From assembly GCA_013822345.1 (NCBI GenBank), contig PNKH01000003.1, forward strand, positions 62,001 through 126,000: DNA of 64,000 nucleotides, in the 5' to 3' direction. This document shows positions 1 to 9,824 of this stretch, piece after piece. The stretch comes from Isosphaera sp. (lineage in GTDB: Bacteria > Planctomycetota > Planctomycetia > Gemmatales > Gemmataceae). A program made the translations under genes and the position numbers. Each line of letters begins with the position of its first letter. Within the stretch, counting starts at the first letter, position 1. The notes beneath the pieces were generated by a model. It was not told the DNA's origin. It did not search any database and worked only from the letters and a program-made list of their open reading frames with translations.

Positions 1-659
1 CACCTCACCCCGAACTGCGGCGACGCGAGGAGCCGATCGACGACCCGCTCGTAGGCGCCCGGGGCGGTGTCCTTCACGAAGGCGTCGACCTCGGCCGGGG
101 TCGGCGGGAGGCCGGTGAGGTCGAGCGACAGCCGGCGGACGAGCGTCTCGCGCGGGGCCTCCGGCGACGGGGTCAGCCCCGCCCGCTCCAGCCGGGCGAG
201 GACGAACGCGTCGACCGGGGTCGCGGCCGGGTGCCTGGTCTTCGGGGGCTCCGGGCGGCGCGGCGGGACGTACGCCCAGTGCTTGCCGTCGGTCGCGGGC
301 CAGTCCGCGCCGCCGGCGACCCAGTCGCGGAGGAGCCGGACCTGGCCCGCGGTCAGTCGGTCGCCGCGCGGCGGCATCGCGCCTTCGGTCCCCGCCGGCA
401 GCGCGACGCGGCGGAGGAGTTCGCCCGGGTCCGCCTTGCCGGGCGCGACCGCCGGGCCGGCGTCCCCGCCGGCCAGCGCCGCGGCGCGCGAGTCGAGCCG
501 GAGCGACCCGCGCTGCTTCTCCGGGCCGTGGCACTCGACGCACGCCCGCCGCAGCAGGGCGACCGCGTCCCGGGCCGTGGCGGCCTTGTCCGAGGGGTCG
601 GCGGCGGGTGACGGCGCGGCGGCCGCGAGGAGGAGGGCGGCCGCGAGAGCCGGACGCAT
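1..659 (-). CDS. Planctomycete cytochrome c / DUF1549-type secreted protein, partial (C-terminus outside window)
   Basis: Reverse-strand reading from CAT 657-659: MRPALAAALLLAAAAPSPAADPSDKAATARDAVALLRRACVECHGPEKQRGSLRLDSR...PPRGDRLTAGQVRLLRDWVAGGADWP...PVDAFVLARLERAGLTPSPEAPRETLVRRLSLDLTGLPPTPAEVDAFV; CxxCH heme motif and the typical DUF1549 start. Absent from the ORF track because it runs off the edge. Confidence 0.85.
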   Translation of the reverse strand, partial: MRPALAAALLLAAAAPSPAADPSDKAATARDAVALLRRACVECHGPEKQRGSLRLDSRAAALAGGDAGPAVAPGKADPGELLRRVALPAGTEGAMPPRGDRLTAGQVRLLRDWVAGGADWPATDGKHWAYVPPRRPEPPKTRHPAATPVDAFVLARLERAGLTPSPEAPRETLVRRLSLDLTGLPPTPAEVDAFVKDTAPGAYERVVDRLLASPQFGVR

Positions 660-781
660 GAGGGGGGGTCCTGGTCAGGCAGGGCGGGTTGGGAGGTTAT
701 TCTCGGCGAACCCCACACAGGTGTCAAACACCGGCGGGCACCCGGAGTATCTCCGCCGGCGGGTCGAGCGCCGGCGGGCCG

Positions 782-3145
782 TCACTTCGGGCGGAGGGTC
801 AGGCGGTGCCGGGTGACCTCGTCCACCTTCGGCCGGGTGAACGCGAGCGGGAAGTACTCCCCCTTCGCCCAGAGCGGGGCGAGGTCCGCGTAGTGCGGGC
901 TGCCCGGCTGCCCGGACTGCCCCGGGGCGCTGGTCGCGAGCCCCCGGTCCCAGTCGGCCAGGTCGAGCAGGTGGCGGTAGGTCGCCCCGTGGACCTGCCG
1001 GAACCGGTCGTCGTGGCGGGCGTTGTTCGGCGTGTTCCCGTCCCCGGGGCGCTCGAACGGGCCGACGTCGAGCGCCGTCCCGACCCCCGCCCCGAGCCTC
1101 CCGAGCGGGTGCTCGAAGGTCGCGGTGTGCAGCGCCCCCCACCGCCGCTGCTGGCCCTCGGGAAGTTTCTTCAGCTTCCCGACCGCGGCCGCGAACGTCT
1201 CACGCAGGAGCTGGTCGCGGGCGGCCGTCGGGTCGGCGCCGAACCACCGGGCGTCCGGGTTCTCCAGCGCCGCGAGCGCGGTCGGCAGCCCGCCGAGCGA
1301 GACGGCCGACGCCAGCAGCTCCTTCGGGACGTGCGGTCCGTACAGCCCGTGCTGCAACTCGCGCAACCAGATCGCGTAGAGCGGGCCCGCCTCCGCGTCG
1401 ACCCCTAGCCGGCCGTCCCACCCGGTCAGCAACTTGGCGTACGGGGTCAGGTCCTCGTCCTTCAGGTCGACGCCCTTCAGGAGCCTCGCGACGGCCAGCC
1501 CCGGGAGGGACACGTTGTCGTGCTGGACCGCCCGGAAGTCTTCGACCGCCCACTTGTCCTTCGAAGCGAGCCGGTCGCGGATGCGGTGGAACCGGTACGG
1601 GGCGGCGAACTCGTAGCCGATCTGGTGCCGATACCCGTCCGGGATGACGTTGTGGTTGGCGGTCGCCAGCCACCCGGCCTTCGGGTTCCAGCTCTGCGGC
1701 AGGTCGCCGACGGCCAGGTGGCCGGACCACTCGAACCCGCCCGCGCCCGGCACCGGGAGGAGGCCGTCGTGCCTCGGCCGGACCGGGGTGCCGGCCGCCG
1801 CGACCCACCCGACGGTCCCGCCCACGTCCGCGTAGACGAAGTTCAGCCCCGGCACCTTCCACCGGCCGAGGGCGGCGAGGAACTCGTCCCGGTCCTTCGC
1901 CCGACCGACGGAGAGCGACGCGAGGTACGCCGCCCCGCCCGGCTCGTGCCCCACCCACTTCAGCGCGTACGCCCGGTTCCGCGTCTCGTCCCGGAACAGC
2001 ACCGGCCCGTGCCGGGTGTACCGGAGCTCGACCTCCCGCGCCTTCTCCCCCTTCACGGGGATCGTCTCCCTGACCACGGTCATCCGCTCCCGGCCGCCGC
2101 CGGCCGCGTACAGCTCCGGGTCCTTCGGGTCGAGTTCCTCCACGTAGATGTCGGCCTGGTCGACCCCGACGATGGTGAACCCCCACGCGATCGTGTCGTT
2201 GTGGCCGATCGCGACCCCGGGCAGCGCCGGCTCGCCGCTGCCGATCACGTTCCAGCCCGGGGCGTTCAGGTGGACAAGGTAGCGCAGCGACGGCAGCGCG
2301 GTCGCCCGGTGCGGGTCGCTCGCCAGGAGCGGCTTCCCGGACGCCGACCGCCCGCCGGACACCACCCAGTTGTTGCTCTCCGTCTTCGCCGGCGCGAACC
2401 CCATCGCCTTGACCGCCGCCTCGTACCCGGCGAGGACCCGGCCGTCGACCGCCTTCAGGTCCTCCGCCGGCAGGTGGGGGGCGTACGCCCGGGCCGGGTC
2501 GACCGGGGCGAGCCACCGGGCCTTCTCGACCCCGACCGCGGCGACGAGCCGGGCCCGGGCGACCTCGGTCCGGAAGTTCTGCGACATGTACACCCCGGAC
2601 ATCCGCCCGAGCACGTCCTCCGGCTTCCACTTCTTCGGGGCGACCCCGAGGAGTTGGAACTCGACCGGCAACTTATCGCCGAACTGGTCGACGGCGGCGT
2701 TGATCCCGGCGGTGAACGCGGCGGCGATCTCCTTCGCGTCCGGCGCGTAGCTGGCCCACTCCGGTTCCATCGGTCCGCGGTACCTCACGAGCCGGGCGAA
2801 GGCGTCGGCCTCGACGAAGCCCGGGCCGAACGCCTCAGCCATCTCGCCGGCCGCCTGCCGCCGCCAGATGTCGAGCTGGAACAGCCGGTCCTGGGCCGCG
2901 ACGAACCCCTGGGCGAAGAACAGGTCGGGGGTGTTCTTCGCGTAGATGTGCGGGACCCCCCAGCGGTCGCGCAGCACCTCGACCGGCTCCTTCAGCCCCG
3001 CGAGTGTCAGCCCGCCCTCGGTCCGGGCGAGGACCCGCCCGGCCTTCTCCAGCAACCCGTCCGGCGCGGGCGGCTGTGCGGTCGCGCCGGACGGGAGCGA
3101 GCCCGCGAGGGCGAGCGCCGTGAGGCCGCAGGTCCGGAGGCTCAT
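782..3145 (-). CDS. Penicillin acylase (penicillin amidase) family protein, secreted
   Basis: 787 aa; signal peptide; RDRWGVPHIYAKNTPDLFFAQGFVAAQDRLFQLDIWRRQAAGEMAEAFG; Ntn-type nucleophile context ESNNWVVSGGRSASGKPLLASDPH. Confidence 0.9.
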   Translation of the reverse strand: MSLRTCGLTALALAGSLPSGATAQPPAPDGLLEKAGRVLARTEGGLTLAGLKEPVEVLRDRWGVPHIYAKNTPDLFFAQGFVAAQDRLFQLDIWRRQAAGEMAEAFGPGFVEADAFARLVRYRGPMEPEWASYAPDAKEIAAAFTAGINAAVDQFGDKLPVEFQLLGVAPKKWKPEDVLGRMSGVYMSQNFRTEVARARLVAAVGVEKARWLAPVDPARAYAPHLPAEDLKAVDGRVLAGYEAAVKAMGFAPAKTESNNWVVSGGRSASGKPLLASDPHRATALPSLRYLVHLNAPGWNVIGSGEPALPGVAIGHNDTIAWGFTIVGVDQADIYVEELDPKDPELYAAGGGRERMTVVRETIPVKGEKAREVELRYTRHGPVLFRDETRNRAYALKWVGHEPGGAAYLASLSVGRAKDRDEFLAALGRWKVPGLNFVYADVGGTVGWVAAAGTPVRPRHDGLLPVPGAGGFEWSGHLAVGDLPQSWNPKAGWLATANHNVIPDGYRHQIGYEFAAPYRFHRIRDRLASKDKWAVEDFRAVQHDNVSLPGLAVARLLKGVDLKDEDLTPYAKLLTGWDGRLGVDAEAGPLYAIWLRELQHGLYGPHVPKELLASAVSLGGLPTALAALENPDARWFGADPTAARDQLLRETFAAAVGKLKKLPEGQQRRWGALHTATFEHPLGRLGAGVGTALDVGPFERPGDGNTPNNARHDDRFRQVHGATYRHLLDLADWDRGLATSAPGQSGQPGSPHYADLAPLWAKGEYFPLAFTRPKVDEVTRHRLTLRPK

Positions 3146-3176
3146 GGGTCGTTCTCCTGGGGGCGGACCGGGGGGG

Positions 3177-4187
3177 CTACCGCTTGACGGCGAGGACGGC
3201 GTCCAGCGGGGCGTCGGTCGTCCGCCCGTCGACCTCCGCGAACCCCGCCCGCCCCAAGAGGTCCGCGTACTCCCCGAGTGTCCGCTCCTTCCCCTCCGTC
3301 ACCAGCAGCATGTTCAGGTCCTGCATCTGGGCCCAGTCCGGGCCGGCCCGGTCGTCGGCGATCAGCTTCTCGGCCACCAGCACCGCCCCGCCGGCCGGCA
3401 GCCGGTCGTACGCCCGCCGCAGCAGGGTCAGGATCGTGTCCTCCGCCCAGTCGTGCAGGACCCGGCCGAGGGCGTACAGGTCGGCGTCCGGGAGCGGGTC
3501 TGCGAAGAAGTCGCCGGCCGCCACCTCGACCCGGTCGGCGACCTCGGTCGCGGACACCACCTCCCGGGCAAGCGGCACCACCTCCGGCAGGTCGAACACG
3601 ACCGCCCGTAGGTCCGGGTAGCGGCGGCAGGCGGCGACGGCCAGGTGGCCGGTCGCCCCGCCGAGGTCGGCGAGCCGGCGGAACCGGGACAGGTCGAACG
3701 CCTCCACCACCCGCGGGGACGAGATCAGCCCGTACCCGTGCATCCCCATCAGGAACTCGCGCCGCAGCTCCGGGGTGCTGAAGATGCTGGCGAACACCGG
3801 CCCGTCCCACCCGAATGTCCGCCCCCACCCGGGCGTCCCGTCCCGCACCCCGGCGGCCAGGTCGGCCCACAGCTTCCACAGCACCTCGTCGGTGAACCGC
3901 AGGTACCCGGTCAGCCGGCGCGGGCTGTCCCGGGTCAGGTAGGCGTCGGCCGCCCGGGTGTTGGCGTACCCGGCCGGGTCGCGGCGGAGCAGCCGCAGCC
4001 CGACGCAGGCGTCGAGCAGCCGGGCCAGCGCGCCCGGGTGGGCGGCGAGTTCGGCGGCCAGGTCGGGGGCGGCCTTCGGCCCGCCGGCCAGGGCGTCGAA
4101 CACCCCGAGGGAGACGGCCGCGAACATCGCCTTCGACCGGCGGAAGGCGACGAGCAGGTCGAGAACCGGGGCGGGGTCGGCGGTCAC
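3177..4187 (-). CDS. SAM-dependent O-methyltransferase (dimerisation domain + class I methyltransferase)
   Basis: Frame of ORF 3177..5867, trimmed to GTG 4187: (V)TADPAPVLDLLVAFRRSKAMFAAVSLGVFDALAGG...LADLGGATGHLAVAACRRYPDLRAVVFDLPEVV...LYALGRVLHDWAEDTILTLLRRAYDRLPAGGAVLVAE. Confidence 0.85.
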   Translation of the reverse strand: MTADPAPVLDLLVAFRRSKAMFAAVSLGVFDALAGGPKAAPDLAAELAAHPGALARLLDACVGLRLLRRDPAGYANTRAADAYLTRDSPRRLTGYLRFTDEVLWKLWADLAAGVRDGTPGWGRTFGWDGPVFASIFSTPELRREFLMGMHGYGLISSPRVVEAFDLSRFRRLADLGGATGHLAVAACRRYPDLRAVVFDLPEVVPLAREVVSATEVADRVEVAAGDFFADPLPDADLYALGRVLHDWAEDTILTLLRRAYDRLPAGGAVLVAEKLIADDRAGPDWAQMQDLNMLLVTEGKERTLGEYADLLGRAGFAEVDGRTTDAPLDAVLAVKR

Positions 4188-4283
4188 GGCGGAACTCCGG
4201 GAGGGGCGGTCGGGTTGATGTACGAGCCGGGTCGGCCCGGGTACAATCTCGGCCGCGGGCCGTCCGCCGACGGGGGAACGCCG

Positions 4284-5705
4284 ATGCGAACCGGGATCGC
4301 CGCCGCGCTCGTGGCCGTGTGGGCCGGGCCGGCCGCCGCCGACCCGCCGAACGTCGTGCTGGTGATGGCCGACGACCAGGGGTGGGGCGACATGGCGTAC
4401 AACGGCCACCCGCACCTGAAGACCCCGCACTTCGACGCCCTGGCGAAGCAGGCGGTCCGGTTCGACCAGTTCCACGCCGCCGCCCCGGTCTGCTCCCCGA
4501 CCCGGGCCAGCGTCCTGACCGGCCGCACCCCGAACCGGATGGCCGCGTTCAAGTGGGGCCACCCGATCCGCCCCCAGGAGACCACCCTCGCCCAGGTCCT
4601 CAAGGCCGCCGGGTACCGGACCGGGCACTTCGGCAAGTGGCACCTCGGGTCGGTCCAGAAGGACGGGACGTGTACCCCGGGCAAGTGCGGGTTCGACGAC
4701 TGGGTGTCGGCCCCGAACTTCTTCGACCTCGACCCGGTCCTGAGCGACCGCGGCAAGGCAGTCGAGTTCGAGGGGGACAGCTCGGACGTGACCGCCGACC
4801 TCGCCGTCACGTTCCTCCGCGACTGTGCCGGGAAGAAGCAGCGGTTCCTGGCGGTCGTCTGGTTCGGGTCGCCGCACGCCCCGCACCAGGCCCTCCCCGT
4901 CGACCGCGGCCGGTACGCCGACCGGCCGGCGGACGAGCGCGACTTCCTCGGCGAGATCACCGCGATGGACCGGGCCGTCGGTCGCATCCGGGGTGAGATC
5001 AAAACGCTCGGCCTGACCGACAACACCGTGCTGTGGTACTGCTCCGACAACGGGGCGCTGCCGAAGGTCGGGTCGTCCGGCGGCCGCCGCGGGAACAAGG
5101 GGCAGGTGTATGAGGGCGGGCTGCTCGTCCCGGCGCTGGTCGAATGGCCGGCCCGGTTCCCGAAGCCGCGGACGATCTCGACCCCGTGCGTCACGTCCGA
5201 CATCTACCCGACGGTGCTGGAGTGGACCGGGGCTAAGGCCGACCGGCAGCCGCCGCTCGACGGCGTCAACCTCGTCCCGCTCCTCGACGGCAAGGCCGAG
5301 TCGCGGGGCAAGCCGATCGGGTTCTGGGACCACCCTGCGCCCGGGGTCGGCGTCCCGGCGAAGGCGTGGATGGACGAGTTGCTCGCCGAGCAGAAGGCCG
5401 GCCGCGAGCCGGTCGACCCGAAGAAGCTGTTCGCCGACGCCGGCACGATCGCGGCGAAGCACCCGACCGACCGCTTCCCCGGCCACGCAGCCTGGCTCGA
5501 CGGGTCGTGGAAGCTCCACCGGGTCGAGGGCCCGAAGGCCGACGCCGTGCGGTGGGAGCTGTACGACCTCGCCGCCGACCCGAAGGAGGCGCGCGACGTG
5601 CTGGCCGCCGAGCCGAAGCGGGCCGACGCGATGAAGAAGGAACTGACCGCGTGGCTCGGGTCGGTGGTGCGGAGCCTGAACGGCGAAGACTACCCGGCCA
5701 AGTGA
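4284..5705 (+). CDS. Sulfatase (arylsulfatase family), secreted
   Basis: ATG 4284: signal peptide then PPNVVLVMADDQGWGDMAYNGHPHLKTPHFD; formylglycine motif CSPTR; FGKWHLG. Confidence 0.92.
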   Translation: MRTGIAAALVAVWAGPAAADPPNVVLVMADDQGWGDMAYNGHPHLKTPHFDALAKQAVRFDQFHAAAPVCSPTRASVLTGRTPNRMAAFKWGHPIRPQETTLAQVLKAAGYRTGHFGKWHLGSVQKDGTCTPGKCGFDDWVSAPNFFDLDPVLSDRGKAVEFEGDSSDVTADLAVTFLRDCAGKKQRFLAVVWFGSPHAPHQALPVDRGRYADRPADERDFLGEITAMDRAVGRIRGEIKTLGLTDNTVLWYCSDNGALPKVGSSGGRRGNKGQVYEGGLLVPALVEWPARFPKPRTISTPCVTSDIYPTVLEWTGAKADRQPPLDGVNLVPLLDGKAESRGKPIGFWDHPAPGVGVPAKAWMDELLAEQKAGREPVDPKKLFADAGTIAAKHPTDRFPGHAAWLDGSWKLHRVEGPKADAVRWELYDLAADPKEARDVLAAEPKRADAMKKELTAWLGSVVRSLNGEDYPAK

Positions 5706-5727
5706 CGACCCGTCAGGAGGTGTTCCG

Positions 5728-7170
5728 GTGACCCGCTCCCTCTCCGCCCTCGCCGCGCTACTCGCCGCGTCCGCCCCGGCGGCCGCGGCCGACCCGCCGC
5801 GGCCACCGAACGTCCTGTTCTGCATCGCCGACGACGCGTCGTCCCACTTCGGGGCGTACGGGTGCAAGTGGACGAAGACGCCGAACGTCGACCGCGTCGC
5901 GGCCGCCGGGGTCGTGTTCGAGAACGCCTACACCCCGACCGCCAAGTGCGCCCCGTCCCGGGCCGCGATCCTCACCGGCCGGTACCCGTGGCTGCTGGAG
6001 GAGGCGGCCAACCACCAGCCGTACTTCCCGGCGAAGTACAAGGCGTTCACCGAGGCGCTGGCCGAGGCCGGGGTGTCCTGCGGGTCCGCCGGCAAGGTGT
6101 GGGGGCCGGGGTCGGCGACCACCGCCGACGGCAAGGTCCGGACCTGGGGGATGACCCACACCGGCGGGGCGAAGGCCGGCCCGCCCGGCGACCGGTTCAA
6201 ACAGTTCCTCGCCGCCCGGCCGAAGGACAGGCCGTTCTTCTACTGGTACGGCAGCACCAACCCGCACCGCCCGTACACCGCCGACGCCGGCCTCGCCGCC
6301 GGGAAGAAGCCGGCCGACGTCGACCGCGTCCCGGCCATCTGGCCGGACAATGACACGGTCCGCCGGGACATGCTCGACTACGCCACCGAGGTCGAGGCGT
6401 TCGACGCCGAGGTCGGGTCGCTCCTGAAGGCGCTGGCCGACGCCGGCGAGGCCGAGAACACCGTCGTGATCGTCACCTCCGACCACGGCATGCCGTTCCC
6501 GCGGGTGAAGGGGCACAACTACGACGCGTCGAACCGCGTCCCGCTGGTGGTCGGCGGGCCGAAGGCCGTCGTCGCCGGCGGCCGGCGGGTCGCCGACTTC
6601 GTGAACTTCGTCGACCTCGCCCCGACCCTGCTGGAGCTGTACGCGGTGGACGGGGCAAAGGCCGGCCTGGCGGCGCCCTCCGGCCACAGCTTCACCGACC
6701 TGCTCCGCGGCAAGGCGGCCCGCGAGCGGCCGGTCGTGGTCACCGGCCGGGAGCGGAACGACGCCTACGCCCGGCCGGGGACCGAGGCGGGGCTCGGCTA
6801 CCCGGTCCGGGCGGTCCGCGAGGGCGACTTCCTCTACGTCCACAACTTCGCCCCCGACCGGTGGCCGTGCGGCAACCCCGACCTGGGGCTGAAGGACACG
6901 GACGCCGGGCCGACGAAGAAGCTGGTGGAAGACCGTGGGGAGAAGGACGCGTTCTGGCAGCTCTGCTTCGGGAAGCGGCCGGCCGAGGAGCTGTTCGACC
7001 TGGCGAAGGACCCGGACTGCGTAGCGAACCTCGCCGCCGACGCGAGGCACCGCGACCGGGCGGCGGCGCTGAGGGAGAAGCTGTTCGCCGAGCTGAAGCG
7101 GCAGGGCGACCCCCGCGCCCTCGGCAAGGGGGACGTGTTCGACAACTACCCGACGTTCCGCAAGAAGTGA
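5728..7170 (+). CDS. Sulfatase (N-sulfoglucosamine sulfohydrolase-like), secreted
   Basis: 480 aa; PPNVLFCIADDASSHFGAYGCKWTKTPNVDRVA; CAPSRAAILTGR; VIVTSDHGMPFPRVKG. Confidence 0.9.
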   Translation: MTRSLSALAALLAASAPAAAADPPRPPNVLFCIADDASSHFGAYGCKWTKTPNVDRVAAAGVVFENAYTPTAKCAPSRAAILTGRYPWLLEEAANHQPYFPAKYKAFTEALAEAGVSCGSAGKVWGPGSATTADGKVRTWGMTHTGGAKAGPPGDRFKQFLAARPKDRPFFYWYGSTNPHRPYTADAGLAAGKKPADVDRVPAIWPDNDTVRRDMLDYATEVEAFDAEVGSLLKALADAGEAENTVVIVTSDHGMPFPRVKGHNYDASNRVPLVVGGPKAVVAGGRRVADFVNFVDLAPTLLELYAVDGAKAGLAAPSGHSFTDLLRGKAARERPVVVTGRERNDAYARPGTEAGLGYPVRAVREGDFLYVHNFAPDRWPCGNPDLGLKDTDAGPTKKLVEDRGEKDAFWQLCFGKRPAEELFDLAKDPDCVANLAADARHRDRAAALREKLFAELKRQGDPRALGKGDVFDNYPTFRKK

Positions 7171-7197
7171 CCCGGGTCGCCACGGCCGGGCACCCGG

Positions 7198-7599
7198 TCA
7201 CCCGCCGACGACGGCCACCACCTCGATCTCGACCAGCCAGTCCGGGACGACCAGGGCGGCGACCCCGACCAGGGTGCTCGCCGGCGGGCGGTCCGGGTCG
7301 AGGTGCTTCCGCCGCACCTCCCGGACCACCGGGACGTGCTCCGGGGCCAGCCCGACGACGAAGTAGGTGACCTTCACCACGTCCTTGAACGTCGCCCCGG
7401 CGGCCGCCAGGGCGGTCCCGAGGTTCTCGAACGTCCGCTCCACCTGGGCCCGGAAGTCGCCCTTCCCGACCACCTCGCCCCGGGCGTCCACGCTCACCTG
7501 GCCGGACACGTACACCGTCCGCCCGCCGGCCGCGGCGACGGCGTGGGTGAACCCGTTCGGCGGGTTCAGCCCGGGCGGGTTGAAGAACTCCTTCGGCAC
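7198..7599 (-). CDS. RidA / YjgF family protein
   Basis: GTG 7599: (V)PKEFFNPPGLNPPNGFTHAVAAAGGRTVYVSGQVSVDARGEVVGKGDFRAQVERTFENLGTALAAAGATFKDVVKVTYFVVGL...RPPASTLVGVAALVVPDWLVEIEVVAVV. Confidence 0.88.
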   Translation of the reverse strand: MPKEFFNPPGLNPPNGFTHAVAAAGGRTVYVSGQVSVDARGEVVGKGDFRAQVERTFENLGTALAAAGATFKDVVKVTYFVVGLAPEHVPVVREVRRKHLDPDRPPASTLVGVAALVVPDWLVEIEVVAVVGG

Positions 7600-7619
7600 G
7601 GTCGTCCCCCCTCGCGGCG

Positions 7620-8390
7620 CTACCCCTTCCGCAGCTCGCCGAACGCCAGCGCCATCGCGTCCCTCATCATCGAGCTGTCGTTCGAGTAGACCACCAGCCG
7701 GGCCCCCTGGCGGACCGTCCGTAGGGCCTGGTCGGCCTTCCCGAACCAGCACCCGGCGGCGACGTGGTGCTTGTCGGCGGTGTCGATGACCTTCTTCAGT
7801 AGGGCGACCAGGTCCTTGTGGTCGTACTCGTTCGGGATGCCCATGGCGGTGGAGAGGTCGTTCGGCCCGACGAACACCGCGTGCACCCCCGGGATCGAGC
7901 AGATCGCGTCCAGGTTCTCGATCCCGGCCGGCGACTCGATCATCGGAATGAAGACCGTGTCGGCGCACCGGACGGTGGTGACGTACTCCTTCGTCGCCGC
8001 GCTCGGCCACTCGCCCTTGTCGAGCACCCGCTGGAGGGCGCGGCCCTTGAGCGGGCGGTACACGGCGGCCGCCGCCAGGGCCTTGGCGTGCGCCACCTCC
8101 TCGACGTACGGGACCACCACCCCGTCGAACGAGTCGCACACCTTGGACACGTCGTCCGGGTCGCGGCTGTGGGTGCGGGCCAGGCAGGCGATCCCCTTCG
8201 CGTTCAGGGCGTACCTCATCGGCAGGAAGTCGGCGATGTCGAGGGCGTTGTGCTCGGCGGTGACGATGACGAAGTCGAGCGCCCCCGGCGGGAGGAAGTC
8301 GACCACCGCCGGGCAGACCGCGTGCTGGAAGAACGTGCCGAACACCCGGTCGCCCTTGACCAGCTTGTCCTTCAGTGCCTTGCCGCTCAT
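7620..8390 (-). CDS. HpcH/HpaI aldolase family protein
   Basis: ATG 8390: MSGKALKDKLVKGDRVFGTFFQH...DFVIVTAEHNALDIADFLPM...IPMIESPAGIENLDAICSIPGVHAVFVGPNDLSTAMGIP. Confidence 0.9.
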   Translation of the reverse strand: MSGKALKDKLVKGDRVFGTFFQHAVCPAVVDFLPPGALDFVIVTAEHNALDIADFLPMRYALNAKGIACLARTHSRDPDDVSKVCDSFDGVVVPYVEEVAHAKALAAAAVYRPLKGRALQRVLDKGEWPSAATKEYVTTVRCADTVFIPMIESPAGIENLDAICSIPGVHAVFVGPNDLSTAMGIPNEYDHKDLVALLKKVIDTADKHHVAAGCWFGKADQALRTVRQGARLVVYSNDSSMMRDAMALAFGELRKG

Positions 8391-8415
8391 CGCAACCTCC
8401 GCGCGTCTCGGCCCT

Positions 8416-8526
8416 GTAGGGTGCCGTCGAGGGCCGCGCTTCGCGGCCCGACGACGCACCACCCCCACGTCCGCGTGTCCCCGGTGCGTCGTCGCCGGGC
8501 GCTTCGCCCGGCTCGACCGCACCCGA
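8416..8526. repeat. Composite inverted repeat, family R1 copy A (arms 8416-8460 / 8482-8526)
   Basis: gtagggtgccgtcgagggccgcgcttcgcggcccgacgacgcacc ... ggtgcgtcgtcgccgggcgcttcgcccggctcgaccgcacccgac. Confidence 0.93.
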
Positions 8527-8565
8527 CGAGACTGGCCGTCGCTCACGCTTCCGGCTCGGACGGGA

Positions 8566-9675
8566 TCACGGGAGTAGGGTCAGCGGGTTGACGCGGGTCT
8601 TCAGCGGCAGGTCGACCGGCTTCCCGAGCCGGTGCGACTCGAACACCGCCGCGATCATCCCGACGATGGCGGTCGCGTCCCGGGCTGAACACTTCGTCTC
8701 CCGCTCCTTCTCGACCGCCTCGATCAGGTCGGTGATCGCGGCGACGTGCCCGCCCTCGTAGGTGCCGTCGGTCCGCGGCTCCGGCTTGTCGATCCCGGCC
8801 GAGGTGATCTTCTCCCACTTCGCCCCGCTGCGGCCCGGCGACCAGCTGCCGTCGCGGAGCAGGTCGGCCCTCACCAGGTAGCCGCTCTCCAGCTCGATCA
8901 CCCCCTTCGACCCGAACACCTGCACCGCGAACCGGGTCGGCTTCCCGGCCATGCCGCGGCGGCTGGCGAAGTACCCGGTCACCCCCTTCGGCAGGGCGTA
9001 ACTCGCCTGGACGTGGTCCCCGGCGAGCGGCCCGAGCCCCTCCGCCCCCTCCTTCACGTCCGCCTTGGTCACCGGCCGGCCCTGCTCGGTGACGGTGGCG
9101 TAGCACGACGTGGCGTTCCCGCCAGTGATCGTCCGCATCAGGCCGAAGATGTGCGACCCGAGGACCCACAGGTCCTCGCCGCCGCCGCGCTGGTCCTCCT
9201 TGCCGCGACCGCGGACCTCCAGCAACTCGCCGATCACCCCGTCGGCGATCACCTTCTTCACCGTATCGAGGACCGGCGAGTACTGGCTGATGTGGGCGAT
9301 GCCGAGCTTCAGGTGCCGCTTGTCCAGGGCCTCGACGACCGCGTCGCACTCCTTGAGCGTCCGGCAGAACGGCTTCTCCATGTAGACGTGGCAGCCGGCC
9401 TCGGCGGCGGCGATCAGCATGTCGTGGTGCTGGTCGACCCACCGCGGGCAGACGGCGACGATGTCGAGCTTCTCCTTGGCGAGCATGTCCTTGTACGCGG
9501 CGTACGCGGCCTTCGCCCCGGTCCGCTCCTGGGCCTTCGCCCGGCCGGCGTCGTGCGGGTCGGCGACGGCCGCGACCTGCACCGCCTCCACCTTGCGGAA
9601 CGCGGCGTCGACCGCGTGCCCGTAGTCGCCGCGGCCGGTGTGGCCGATGATCCCGACGCGGTACTTCTTCGCCAC
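8566..9675 (-). CDS. Gfo/Idh/MocA family oxidoreductase
   Basis: GTG 9675: (V)AKKYRVGIIGHTGRGDYGHAVDAAFRKVEAVQVAAVADP...DIVAVCPRWVDQHHDMLIAAAEAGCHVYMEKPFCRTLKECDAVVEA. Confidence 0.9.
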   Translation of the reverse strand: MAKKYRVGIIGHTGRGDYGHAVDAAFRKVEAVQVAAVADPHDAGRAKAQERTGAKAAYAAYKDMLAKEKLDIVAVCPRWVDQHHDMLIAAAEAGCHVYMEKPFCRTLKECDAVVEALDKRHLKLGIAHISQYSPVLDTVKKVIADGVIGELLEVRGRGKEDQRGGGEDLWVLGSHIFGLMRTITGGNATSCYATVTEQGRPVTKADVKEGAEGLGPLAGDHVQASYALPKGVTGYFASRRGMAGKPTRFAVQVFGSKGVIELESGYLVRADLLRDGSWSPGRSGAKWEKITSAGIDKPEPRTDGTYEGGHVAAITDLIEAVEKERETKCSARDATAIVGMIAAVFESHRLGKPVDLPLKTRVNPLTLLP

Positions 9676-9824
9676 GGGACGCTCCTCCGCGCTGTTCGGT
9701 GGGGTCACGCCTGGTGCCGGCGGGGCGGGATGGGGAGAGTGTACCCGACGCCCCGGGCGGGGGTGAAGGGGGTCGCGCCGGATCTGGGGGTGTGGTGAAC
9801 GGATGCCCGGGAAGGGAGGTGCGT

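Noticed and set aside
4215-4247. TTGATG ... TACAAT as a sigma-70 promoter for the 4284 sulfatase
   Set aside because: Spacing of 21 nt is outside the usual range, and planctomycete promoters are poorly defined.
3645-5705. 686-aa plus-strand ORF with a long N-terminal extension before a sulfatase
   Set aside because: The extension is antisense to the methyltransferase gene; the signal peptide starts at ATG 4284.
3177-5867. 896-aa minus-strand ORF apparently fusing unknown sequence to a methyltransferase
   Set aside because: The N-terminal ~560 residues are antisense to the 4284-5705 sulfatase; the methyltransferase begins at GTG 4187.
8416-8526. UUCG tetraloop hairpins in the cgcttcgcg cores
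   Set aside because: Closing-pair geometry gives a ctt/aag triloop (ccgcg-ctt-cgcgg) rather than the canonical C(UUCG)G tetraloop.
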